Positions 46,890 through 55,600 of a stretch of 64,000 bases of DNA are shown one piece after another. Source of the DNA: Prauserella endophytica (GTDB lineage: Bacteria; Actinomycetota; Actinomycetes; Mycobacteriales; Pseudonocardiaceae); NCBI RefSeq assembly GCF_005146945.1, contig NZ_SWMS01000005.1:310001-374000 (forward strand). The letters run 5' to 3'. The position numbers were made by a program, and so were the translations under genes. How positions within the stretch are numbered: the stretch's first letter is position 1; each line of letters opens with the position of its first letter. The notes under the pieces were generated by a model. That model saw only the letters and a list, made by a program, of their open reading frames with translations, did not search any database and was not told the origin of the DNA.

Positions 46890-46919
46890 ATTACACCCGA
46901 ACCGTGATCGTCCTGTCAA
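46890..46919 (-). promoter_or_regulatory. Sigma-70-like promoter TTGACA-N18-TGTAAT, leftward
   Basis: Read on the minus strand, TTGACA (46919-46914) and TGTAAT (46895-46890) are 18 bp apart. This is a good housekeeping promoter for the reductase-hemerythrin gene, giving a leader of about 250 nt that contains the GTGAGTACTCAC palindrome. Nothing coding was identified in the leader or elsewhere in 46628-46992. Confidence 0.5.
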
Positions 46920-46992
46920 CGTGAGGAAAAGCGGGAGAATCGCCATGATCGGGGGAATCCTGAGCGGATATGTCGGATCCGGTCAGGATTCC

Positions 46993-47401
46993 CATGCGAG
47001 CTGTCACGCGATGGGTGCTCACGCCGGACCCACCCGAGCCCTCGTTCGCCGAGGTGCTCATCGGCTCGCCGTTCGGCCCGGGGATCGGGGACGGGCCGCC
47101 GTTCTTCGACCCGCCGGGCTGGACGCCGCACCCGGCCTGCTCGGCTGGACGGCCGAGCGCCGGTGCGGCGGTGGAGTGTCTCAGCCACGCGAGCGGACGG
47201 CTCCCGTGCTCGCCGCCCCGGTGGAACCGGACCTGCTCGCGCACCAGCCCGAGTACTGGCGGAGGCCGCGCAGCGGCAGGCGTGGCCGGTCGGGTCGCTG
47301 CGGTACCCCGTCGTCACTGGCGACGCCGCCACGGTGGCGCGGACCCTGAGGGAACCCGCACCCACCCACGGGCAGCGCTCCTCGCGCTGCAGCTTTCCTA
47401 G
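46993..47401 (+). pseudogene. Decayed coding sequence, family not recognised
   Basis: Three frames in succession show GC3-biased coding-like stretches: RAVTRWVLTPDPPEPSFAEV in one, then VLAAPVEPDLLAHQPEYW in a second, then QAWPVGSLRYPVVTGDAATV in a third, followed by ALLALQLS and a stop. This looks like one gene broken by several small indels. No domain could be named. An overlapping set of short genes is less likely. Confidence 0.4.
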
Positions 47402-47862
47402 GCGGCGTCGGCGTCGGCCTCGATGCGGCCCTGCGCGGCGGCGGCCATGCTCGCGCGGCACGTGCGCACGATCTGGCGGGTCGCGGCTCCCTCGGGACTG
47501 CGCCCGCAGCGGGGGCAGCTCACCGACACGTGCCACGTCAACTGGTCGACGGCGACGTTCGCCGCGGTCGAGCAGTCCCGGCACCAGCGGTGACCGGTGA
47601 CCACGAAGACGTGCTGCGGGCTCGCGATGCACTCGTGCACCCAGCGCCGGTGGGTGCGGCACGTCAGCCGCTCCAGCGGATCCAGTCCGTTCGGCTCGGC
47701 GGCGTCCTCAGCGGTGAGCGTCTGGGCGAGGGCGCGATCACGCAGCCCGGCGTAGGCGGGGTCCACCGGAGCGAGGCGGTGCCCACGGTGCCGGTCGCGG
47801 CGCAGCAGCGGCGTGACGGCGGCGTCGGTGACGGTGGTCTGCGCGGTGCGGTGTTCGGACAT
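47398..47862 (-). CDS. Small Cys/His-rich hypothetical protein
   Basis: The 154-residue protein has probable zinc ligands in three clusters, CRTHRRWVHEC, HRWCRDC and CPRCGRSPEGAATRQIVRTC, suggesting one or two zinc ribbons. The N-terminal half is Arg-rich and may be disordered. There is no signal peptide or membrane helix. It overlaps the 3' end of the decayed sequence by 4 bp and is divergent from a YCII protein. Function unknown. Confidence 0.7.
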   Translation of the reverse strand: MSEHRTAQTTVTDAAVTPLLRRDRHRGHRLAPVDPAYAGLRDRALAQTLTAEDAAEPNGLDPLERLTCRTHRRWVHECIASPQHVFVVTGHRWCRDCSTAANVAVDQLTWHVSVSCPRCGRSPEGAATRQIVRTCRASMAAAAQGRIEADADAA

Positions 47863-47993
47863 CGTCGGCCTCCTCCCGGTGTGTGCCCCTCGGGCACCTT
47901 CTACCCATACGTCGAACCAGGTGCCGCCGAATCGACATGCCGCTGGGGAAGAATCCAGAATTCCGGAAGGTCCGACACCGCGAAGGAGCAGCC

Positions 47994-48347
47994 GTGCCGC
48001 ACTACCTGCTCAGCATCTACCAGCCCGACGGCGACCCGCCGCCGCCCGAGGTACTGGAACCGATCATGCGGGATTTGGAGGCCGTGAACACCGAGATGCG
48101 AGAGGCAGGCATCTGGGTGTTCGCGGCGGGCCTGACAGCTCCGGACACGGCGAGTGTCGTGCGCGCCAAAGGCGGCGACGTGCTCGTCACCGACGGTCCC
48201 TACGTCGAGGGCAAGGAGCACATCGGCGGGTTCACGGTGATCCAGGCACCCGACCGCGAGACCGCGCTCGGCTGGGCCCGCAGGGTGGCCGAGGCCATCA
48301 CGCTGCCGATCGAGGTCAGGGCTATGGAGGAGGGCGACCACTGCTGA
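47994..48347 (+). CDS. YCII-related (DGPF-domain) protein
   Basis: The 117-residue protein matches the DGPF/YCII family: it starts HYLLSIYQPDGDPPPPEV and contains VLVTDGPYVEGKEHIGGFTV. The GTG at 47994 has AAGGAG 5 nt upstream. DGPF proteins often accompany ECF sigma factors, but none is present here. It lies 11 bp convergent to the VOC gene. The role is unknown, perhaps ferredoxin-like dimer enzymes. Confidence 0.9.
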   Translation: MPHYLLSIYQPDGDPPPPEVLEPIMRDLEAVNTEMREAGIWVFAAGLTAPDTASVVRAKGGDVLVTDGPYVEGKEHIGGFTVIQAPDRETALGWARRVAEAITLPIEVRAMEEGDHC

Positions 48348-48357
48348 GGACGGTCCC

Positions 48358-49284
48358 TCAGCGGGGCGTGTGCTCCGCCAGCTCCACGCGCACGCCGTCG
48401 GGGTCGGTGAGGAACACCGACCACCCGGTCTCGTGCGTGCTGCCGGGCGCCGGGTTCCATCTCGGCGGCTCGCCGTTCGCGAGGCCGGCGGCCTCCAGGT
48501 AGCGGTGTGCCATCCTGGCGTCCTCGACGGCGAAGGCGATGTGTGCCAGCCCAGGCGCGTTTCCCGCGGAGCTCGCGGGGGCGGAGCCGGGTGGGTCGAC
48601 CCACTGGAGCAGCTCGAGCCGGAACGGGTCGTCCTCACCGAGCTGGAGCGAGGCGCTCGCGACCTCGACCTGGCCGACCAGCCCCAACGGCAACCCCGGC
48701 AGCAGCGTCGACGTCTCCTTCGCGGCCACGTCGAAGCCGAGGTGCTCGTACCACTCGATGCTGCGGGCCAGGTCCGTGCAGTTGAGCCGCAGGTGCGACA
48801 GCACGGGGCCGTCGGTATCGGTCAGGCGCGACTGGACCAGCTCCACCGTTACCCCGTCGGGGTCGAGCGTCCACGCGGTGGGGCCGGTGCCGGTGGGCCA
48901 GCCAGAGGGCAGCATCCGCGCGTCGCGGCCCGCCCTGGCCACGGCCGTGCGCACCGTGGCCACCGACTCCACCCGGAAGCCCACCGCCCTGAGGCCGGTC
49001 GTGGTTGCCGGTGTGGGCACCACCGTGTGCGCACGCGGCTCGTGCCACTGGGCGAGCTCCAGCGCGGGCGTCCGGCGCGACCAGCGCCGGTCCCAGAGGC
49101 GTGACCTGGTGCGATGCGCGGGCTGCGAGATGCCCAGTGCGGAGACGTCCGCGTCGGTGTCGGTGAACTCGCCTCGCTGCCGCAGGTCCAGCACTTCGCG
49201 GTAGAAACGGGCCGACTTCACCCGGTCGGCGGTGTTGAGCGTGCAGCGGAGGAACGCATGCGTGGCCGCGTCGTCACGTGGCAT
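48358..49284 (-). CDS. VOC-superfamily protein with two glyoxalase-like domains
   Basis: The 308-residue protein comprises two VOC (vicinal oxygen chelate) halves. The first starts LNTADRVKSARFYREVLDLR and ends WTLDPDGVTVELVQ; the second starts LNCTDLARSIEWYEHLGFDV and ends FLTDPDGVRVELAE. Likely metal ligands are in HLRLNC/LAHIAFAVED and the terminal Glu. Such fused proteins include dioxygenases and resistance proteins, and the substrate is unknown. Confidence 0.87.
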   Translation of the reverse strand: MPRDDAATHAFLRCTLNTADRVKSARFYREVLDLRQRGEFTDTDADVSALGISQPAHRTRSRLWDRRWSRRTPALELAQWHEPRAHTVVPTPATTTGLRAVGFRVESVATVRTAVARAGRDARMLPSGWPTGTGPTAWTLDPDGVTVELVQSRLTDTDGPVLSHLRLNCTDLARSIEWYEHLGFDVAAKETSTLLPGLPLGLVGQVEVASASLQLGEDDPFRLELLQWVDPPGSAPASSAGNAPGLAHIAFAVEDARMAHRYLEAAGLANGEPPRWNPAPGSTHETGWSVFLTDPDGVRVELAEHTPR

Positions 49285-49544
49285 CCGGCATCCTCCTTAG
49301 GGTGACCTTAGGAGGGTAGTGCCGGACCCTTGGCACTGAACAGTTTCCGCGGCAGGACACCGCCGTGAGCTTCGTCCCAGATCAACGAGTTCGCCCCCAG
49401 GGCCCACGGGCCTCCGAAATAGACACTGGCGCGGTGCCGTGTGCCGTTACGTGTCCTGGCCGTGACGGGTCCGTGTCCTGCGGTAACGCCCAGCTCCGGG
49501 GATCGATTCGTAGGTGTACCGGCCGCCTCACACGGGAGCGCATC

Positions 49545-50507
49545 GTGGTCGAGAACTCTTCCTCGGGACTGTCGCTGCTGCCCGGCGAGGTGAGCGTGAC
49601 GGTGACCCGCGAGGAACACCACCAGGCGGAGCTGGCGCGGTACGCCCCGGCCGGCGGTGAGCGTCGCGTGGTCGTGGAGCTGGGCTGGTGCACGATCACG
49701 TCGGGCAAGCACAGGGGAAGGCGGGCCGTGGAGGTGCGGCTCGACGGGCACCGCATCGGCGAGCTGACGTACCTGATGTCGCAGCGTTACGGGCCGCTCA
49801 TGGAACGCGTCGGGGCCTCCGGGGGCAGGCCAGGGTGCGAGGCCCTGATCCAGCAGGGCGAGAAGAAGATCGAGGTCGTGCTGCGCCTGCCGAAGGACGC
49901 CCAGGGCGCCTTGCGACCGCCACCCGCCGAGCCGGTGACGATGCCCGTCCCGATCGTCCCCGCGCCGCAGCCGGAGACCGTGTTCCAGCCGGTTGCCGCA
50001 CCGGCCCCGGCGCCGCGCCGTCCGTGGTACCTGCGCCGTCCACTGTGGATCGCCGCCGCGGTCTTCGCACTCTTCCTCCTGGTCGGCATCGTCAACGGTG
50101 GCGAGGACGACGGGCGGCAGCCGGCCTCCGACGTCGCCCTGCCGGCCCCCGCCACGACGACCACCACGCCGGTAACCACCACCGACGAGCCGGAGCCGAC
50201 GACGGAAGCCCCCGAGCCGGAGCCGCCGGCCGCGCCGCCGGAGCCGACGTACCAGGAGCCCGCCCCCGACCCGGTGCGCTCGGAAGCGCCCGCACCGCCG
50301 CCCCCACCTCCACCGGCTCCCGAACCGGGGCCAGGGCCCGACTGTCACCCGAGCTACGAAGGCGCTTGTGTCCCCATCGCCCACGACGTCGACTGCGAAG
50401 GCGGCAGCGGCGACGGTCCCGCCTACGTGCGTGGGCCGGTGATCGTGGTGGGCGACGATGTGTATCGCCTCGACAGAGACGGTGACGGGATGGCCTGCGA
50501 GGACTGA
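49545..50507 (+). CDS. Membrane-anchored protein with C-terminal Excalibur-like calcium domain
   Basis: The 320-residue protein starts from GTG 49545 with GGAG 7 nt upstream. Residues 15-115 form an N-terminal domain (VTVTREEHHQAELARYAPAG, ELTYLMSQRYGPLMERVGAS) common in actinobacteria but without known function. A single membrane helix (WIAAAVFALFLLVGIV) lies near 175, followed by a long Pro/Thr/Glu linker. The C-terminal module ends DCHPSYEGACVPIAHDVDCE and YRLDRDGDGMACED, the Excalibur-type DxDxDGxxCE pattern, so the C-terminus is extracellular. Ca2+ binding is inferred from the pattern. Confidence 0.8.
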   Translation: MVENSSSGLSLLPGEVSVTVTREEHHQAELARYAPAGGERRVVVELGWCTITSGKHRGRRAVEVRLDGHRIGELTYLMSQRYGPLMERVGASGGRPGCEALIQQGEKKIEVVLRLPKDAQGALRPPPAEPVTMPVPIVPAPQPETVFQPVAAPAPAPRRPWYLRRPLWIAAAVFALFLLVGIVNGGEDDGRQPASDVALPAPATTTTTPVTTTDEPEPTTEAPEPEPPAAPPEPTYQEPAPDPVRSEAPAPPPPPPPAPEPGPGPDCHPSYEGACVPIAHDVDCEGGSGDGPAYVRGPVIVVGDDVYRLDRDGDGMACED

Positions 50508-51332
50508 CCGCTGACCGTCCCGTGTGGACAGCCAGGAGGTTGTCCGCGAGGTGATGGCCCTCGTCGAGGTCGGCGGTGAGCGCTGGCCTCGTGCGCGGCC
50601 GGCCCCAGCCGTGCCTGTGGATGCTCGAGTCGAGGCGTCCGGCGTGCGGACGCGCACCTATCAAGCCGAGCCGTTCCACCGCTTCCCAGGGGACATGGCG
50701 GCCACCGGCAGGCCCCGACCGCGCCCGCTGGCCTCGGTGGTCTCTGGAGCGGCCACGCTCTCCTCCGCGACCCGAGCAGCCGGTTGTCCCTCCGGGGGGA
50801 GTCGGGACGGTGGTCCGGAACAGCGGTGCCGCGCCGAGCCGGCGCGCATCAGTGAGGTGGATCTCTCGCTCCTCAGCCGCGCCCGTCCCGGCGTGGTAGG
50901 GCGCCGGTGCGCATTCCCCCTGGTCAACGCGGTGACCAGGGGTGGAGCGCCCCCGGCAGGGCACACAGCAGATGGGAACAGCTCCGACCAGGGGTTTCTT
51001 GAGGGGACGTCTGGTCGTTGAGCACCGCGTATCGCTCGATCGGAGTAGCGGACAAGTCTCGGCTCAGCTTGCCGGTGAGGACGAGCCGACGCCAGGGAGT
51101 CGCACGTGATCTGGCGGTCTCGTCTGCGTCGACCCGCGTTCACACAGTGGACGCCCTGCGGCGGATCGCGCTGCGGGGCATCCGAGATCGCGTTCCGTAC
51201 TAGTTCAGCTCGAATACGTCGTGCTGCACGACGTGCCCGGCCAGACCTGCCGTTGTGAAGGCGGCCCCGCCGGGTGCGTCACCACCCACGGCGGGGCCTT
51301 GACCCCCACCCTGTAAGGAGGGCGAGGACCCA
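50508..51332. other. 825-bp stretch without a convincing gene; possible decayed IS5-like transposase
   Basis: No frame keeps GC3-biased coding character here. On the minus strand, around 50960-50880, AGGAPPLVTALTRGNAH resembles the central strand of IS5-family transposases (GTPLAVTLTGGNRH), but the remaining motifs are not recovered. If real it is a remnant. The region marks the change from core-like to island-like sequence. No tRNA was seen. Confidence 0.25.
51263..51298. terminator. GC-rich hairpin GGCCCCGCCG...CGGCGGGGCC
   Basis: A perfect 10-bp stem with an inner GGGTG/CACCC pairing lies 35 bp upstream of the SpdB-like gene. It has the form of an intrinsic terminator without a strong T-run and probably insulates that gene from readthrough. 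Confidence 0.5.
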
Positions 51333-52178
51333 ATGAGCGACGCTACAGAAACCTCACGTTCAGGCGAGGCTGGGCGCCCACCCAATGGCGGAGTGGCTCA
51401 GCATGCGACCGATCCGGTAACAGTTGTTCGGACCGTCACTGTGATCATGGGTACCGTCGTCGGGCTGACGTTCCTCTTCGGCTTCGGCAATGTCCTCAAT
51501 CTCGCTCTTCGGCTCGGTGTCCCTGCCTGGGTTGCCCCGCTTGTCGCGCCTGCAGTCGATCTTTCGATCCTCGGACTTCTGCTTGGTACGCGGCACTTGG
51601 CGCTCACTGGTGCCTCCGTAGAGGTGTTGAGGCCGGCCCGTCGGCTGCTGATCTTCGCCAGCATGGTCACCCTCGCGTTGAACGTGGCGGAGCCGCTCGT
51701 TGCGGGCGAGTACGGGAAGGCGGCGTTCGACGCGGTCGGGCCGCTTCTGTTGATCGGTTGGTCGGAAGTTGGCCCCGGCCTGCTACAGGCGATCAGCACG
51801 ACGAGCCCGATGCCGGCCGTACACGATGCGGATCGGCCAGAGCCGCATGTCCCTGCGAAGTCGGATGACCGTATGGAAGAGGCGCAACCTCAACTCAAGG
51901 AGGAGGTCGTCATGCGGCAGGGTGGGCGGCAGGCAGCCGGAAGGCGCTCGCCGGAGGTCCTCTTGGTGCAGGCGCGTCAGGAGGACGCAGCTCATCGCGC
52001 AGCGCACCAGAAGCCGATATCGGCTGACACCCTGCGCGTTCGGCTCGGCGTGGGCGCCGCCCAGGCGCGACGGCTGGTCAAGATTGTTCGATCCGAGTTC
52101 CAGTCGCAGACAGAGAGCGATTCGGAGCCGAGCGATATCCCGCGGGAAGTACAGCGGGCCGAGGCAGTGGCAGCCTGA
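51333..52178 (+). CDS. SpdB-like DUF2637 membrane protein of an actinomycete mobile element
   Basis: The 281-residue protein has four N-terminal hydrophobic segments (VTVIMGTVVGLTFLFGFGNV, LVAPAVDLSILGLLLG, LLIFASMVTLALNV and FDAVGPLLLIGWSEVGPGLL). This DUF2637 pattern is known from actinomycete plasmids and integrative conjugative elements (spread protein SpdB). The C-terminus carries a helix-turn-helix-like PISADTLRVRLGVGAAQARR. AAGGAGGGCGAGG precedes the ATG. Codons are less GC3-biased than in the first 50 kb. It indicates that the right end of the window is derived from, or lies next to, a conjugative element. Confidence 0.82.
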   Translation: MSDATETSRSGEAGRPPNGGVAQHATDPVTVVRTVTVIMGTVVGLTFLFGFGNVLNLALRLGVPAWVAPLVAPAVDLSILGLLLGTRHLALTGASVEVLRPARRLLIFASMVTLALNVAEPLVAGEYGKAAFDAVGPLLLIGWSEVGPGLLQAISTTSPMPAVHDADRPEPHVPAKSDDRMEEAQPQLKEEVVMRQGGRQAAGRRSPEVLLVQARQEDAAHRAAHQKPISADTLRVRLGVGAAQARRLVKIVRSEFQSQTESDSEPSDIPREVQRAEAVAA

Positions 52179-52327
52179 TGCAGATCGCTCAACGTGTCGC
52201 GAGCAAGGTCGCAAGATTGATCAACGCTGCGGCCTTGCCGCCGCTTGGCCACGACCAGAGTGCGCCCGGCGACTGTGCTGGCGGCGAGCGTAACGCCAGT
52301 TCCGGCGGGTACGACGCCTGTAGATAG
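52178..52327 (+). CDS. Very small ORF coupled to the SpdB-like gene
   Basis: A 49-codon frame starts at an ATG overlapping the SpdB-like stop (TGATG). It encodes QIAQRVASKVARLINAAALP and ends just before 52328. Coupling to the previous gene suggests it may be translated, but no family is recognisable and the codon use is ambiguous. Confidence 0.3.
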   Translation: MQIAQRVASKVARLINAAALPPLGHDQSAPGDCAGGERNASSGGYDACR

Positions 52328-52348
52328 CTGAACGTCGGGGGTCAGGGC

Positions 52349-52588
52349 ATGGGCGACGAAGATGACGAGCTAGCGGTGTTGTTCGCGGCGTGGCGCGAGG
52401 ACATCGACAGTGTTCCAACACCGGTCATGCCTGTGTTGGAGGCCGTCGTCATCCTCCACGCCGACTCGCCTGTTCTGCCCGTAGCTGGTCCCAAGCGGTG
52501 CCATCGGCTCATAGCCGAGCTCTTGCGCCGCCCGCTGTCCGGTGGCTGCCGAGGCCCTCGATCCACTCGCCCTCCACTGCGACGCTGA
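52349..52588 (+). CDS. Small hypothetical ORF, possibly truncated
   Basis: The frame encodes 79 residues. The first part (DDELAVLFAAWREDIDSVPT) has the look of an actinobacterial small acidic protein, while the rest is Arg/Pro-rich and may be read past a lesion. It is convergent to the large caspase-NACHT-WD40 gene. No domain is recognised. Confidence 0.3.
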   Translation: MGDEDDELAVLFAAWREDIDSVPTPVMPVLEAVVILHADSPVLPVAGPKRCHRLIAELLRRPLSGGCRGPRSTRPPLRR

Positions 52589-52630
52589 CCACCAGCCCCG
52601 GTCGGACCCGTCAGCTTGTTTGGATCTCAC

Positions 52631-55600
52631 TTAATTCGGTGTCTGATTCAGTTCGAGAAGTGTGACGCCCGACTTTGATCCCACGATCAGCCGTTCACCG
52701 GATGCGTGGCATGCCGTGATTTCCTCGCCGAAGTTGAGTCGGTGCAGAAGAGTCCTGGTTGCCAGGTCCCACAGCCGGATCGTGTGGTTGGTGTTCCCTG
52801 TGACTAGAAGGTCATGACCGATATCCGTGCGCATCATGGTCATAGCGGTCACCCTCCCGCCTCCGCCCGATGGTGCTCCGGTCGCCTTGATCGGCGGTGG
52901 GGACATCGATCGTCCTTCCATTTCACCTGTCACGGTGTTCCAGACCCTGATCTTTACGCGGTCCTCTTGGGAGGCGACCGCGACGAGTGGGTCGCCGAGG
53001 TGGTCGGGCACCGGCAGCATCGCTGAGAACGGCGCTCGGTTGTCGATGGGCGGTAGGTTCCCGCGGGTCCCGGTGACTGGATCCCAGAACCGGATTGTCT
53101 GGTCGTGGCCGCCGCTGGCGACGAGCAGGTCACCACGAGGAAAGCGGACGGCTGTCAGCGACGCGACATGCCTCTTGTGCGCGGCGGGCTCGTGGCCGAT
53201 CCGGCGACGGTGCAGCAGGTCCCAGAACTCGATCGCGCCGTCCTTCCCTCCGATCACTAGGCACACGGTTCCATCACCGTTGGCGATGAGGGCCAGCGCG
53301 GACACGGAGCCGAGACCGGTCGTGATCACTTTGAACGGGTGGGCGTCACCGCCCGCGAAGTTCCATACCTTCACGACCCTGTCGCCGCCGGCAACCGCCA
53401 GGAGGTTGAGCTCTGCGGAGACCGCGAGGGTGCTCATTGCCCTGACGGCCACCGTGTTGCCCTCCAGCGGCTGCCGAACTGACTTCCCGGTGTCGACGTC
53501 GAGGAGCTGCACCGTGCCATCGTCGTAGCCAGCCGCGATCACCGAGCCGTCCTGCCCGACCCGGATCTCCGCGAGTGCGGTCACTGTCGCCGCCCAGTTC
53601 GACACGGGTCGGGTCCCAGCGCTTTCGGTGAGTTCCCACAGGCGTACAGACGAGTCGCGGCTGCTCGTCGCTAGGAGGGCGGGGCCGCCAGGCAAGCTCA
53701 GTTGCGTGATACCGAGGACTTGTGCCGTATGGCCATTAAGCGGTGGTCCCAGCTCACGATGTCGGCGCGGGTCCCACAGCCGTATCGTCCGGTCATCGCC
53801 CGCGGTGGCGATCGCCGGTGTGCCATCGGGCATCTCCACGGTTGCGATGGACCGCACGGCGTTCCGGTGGCCGCGCAACTCCGCGACAGGTTTCTCTTGA
53901 GCTGGGTTCCACAGCCGGACCACCGCGTCGAGACCGCCGGATACCAGCAGTGTCCGCTTCGGGGCCAGCCGCACCGTGGCGAGCGCGTACCCGGCTCGGG
54001 GCCTGCGAGGGCTAGGCGTCAGCTCTCCGCTCTGCCGCCAGCGCCCCGCATCATGTTCCCAACAGCGGATCGTGCCGTCCTCACCGTAGGTCGCGAGAAC
54101 ACCGACTTGCGGAGGATCCAGCGCGGTGATCGCGTTCACCGAACCCTCATGCGCCTGCCTATGGTCGCCTTCCTGGGCACCGGTGATCGGGTCCCACAGG
54201 CCGATCGTGCCGTCGTCGGCGCCGGCCGCGAGCAGCGTTCGTCCGTCTGGCCAGCGCACCGGCGTGAGCGCCCGAAAACGCGCACCGCTGACCGAGGTGA
54301 TCGTGATGACAGGGAGTCGCATGGCGGGATCCCAGATGTAGATCTCGTCGTCCGTGACGACCGCGAGGGCGACCTGTTCGGGTGCCTCTCCTTCGGAGAC
54401 GAGCTGGAGCGGGACAATCGCGGAGACGGCAGCGCTGTGGCTCATGCCCTCGCCGACCTGACCGCCGGTCAGTGGGTCCCAGATTCGCGCGATCCCGGAC
54501 GTCTGTCCGGTGGCCAGGAGCCCGACACGCCGGGGAAGATCGAAGGTCGCGATCGCTCGGATCGAGTCGGAGTGGTCCCGGCTCCCGCTGCGAGCGGTGG
54601 ACCGCCCCGTCAGGACGATGTGCAACGGACGGGGAACAAGCCGTGCCCATCCAAGCCGCCACCAGCCGGACACGTCAGCGCCGTCCGATGGTCCCGCGAT
54701 CGAACCGGTGTGCCGGGCGACGGAGAGCCAGCGGAGCAAGGCGCGGTCCTCTGGCGGCGCGGACGCGAGCAGATGGGACGCGGCGACAATCCCGGCGATC
54801 GGGTGCGGCAGGACGAACCTCCCGAAGGCGGTCCGCATGACGGCGCCCGTAACGGCGGCGGAACTCAGCTCATCCAGGATCTTCGAGTGCGCAGCGAGAT
54901 CCTGCCATGCGGACTCACCGCCTGCGCCGGCATGCGCCGGGAGATGGTGCACGAGGTACGGGTTGAGTTGCAGTTGCTCCTTGCCGAGGGCGATGAGCCG
55001 CTGCGTGATGGCCCTGTGTCGACCCTGGTTCTGGTCCGGGTCGGTGAAGTGCTCGACGAACGCGCGGTGTGCGAGCCGGTAGACGGTCTGGCCGTGGTCT
55101 CGGTCGATGGCAAGGTACGGGGCGGCGTGTTCGAGCAATGTGCTGATGTCGTCTTGGGACGCCGTTTCGGTGTCATCGCTGAGCGCGTTCGCCACGGCTG
55201 CCCATATCCCGTCGCGCATCGGTAACCCGCGTCCTTGGGCGTACGCGAGGGCGGCGAGTAGCCAGAAATTGACGCGGCTCCTGCGGCGCAGGCGACTCAC
55301 AGCGCGTGCGAACAGGCCGCGGTGCGTAGTGCGCGTCAGCTCGACGAGGTCGTCCATTCGGCTGGGGTCGGGCAGGACGATCCCTGGGTCGCCGAGGATC
55401 TCATGCACCGCCAGCCGGGCGAACAGGAAGTCCCCAGCGGTCTCACCGAGTGTGGCGGCGACGTGTTCGATCGTTACGTCTTCGGCGCGCAGACTCTCGT
55501 CCTTAGCAGCGGTGGCGAGGCGTCTGTAGATGTAGCGGCGGCAGGAGTGCGGGTCGCGGCCCACCATCACGGTCTGGTCTGGGCGGACGTCCAGCGCGTC

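Noticed and set aside
46606-46924. Plus-strand frame antisense to the leader of the reductase-hemerythrin gene
   Set aside because: Composition is non-coding, and the region holds a good leftward promoter and a palindrome instead.
49293-49315. CCTTAGG-GTGA-CCTTAGG before the VOC gene as operator
   Set aside because: It is a short direct repeat that overlaps the ribosome site region and is not clearly palindromic, too weak to annotate.
50524-51021. 165-codon plus-strand frame between the Excalibur-like and SpdB-like genes
   Set aside because: No ribosome site, no GC3 bias and no recognisable motif, so I treat the region as non-coding or decayed.
51000-51330. tRNA gene as integration site of the island
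   Set aside because: No cloverleaf or T-arm GGTTCGA-like sequence was seen. The attachment site may lie outside the window.
53702-55225. Plus-strand frame inside the WD40 region
   Set aside because: It is antisense to repeated WD40 units; its length comes from the repetitive GC-rich sequence.
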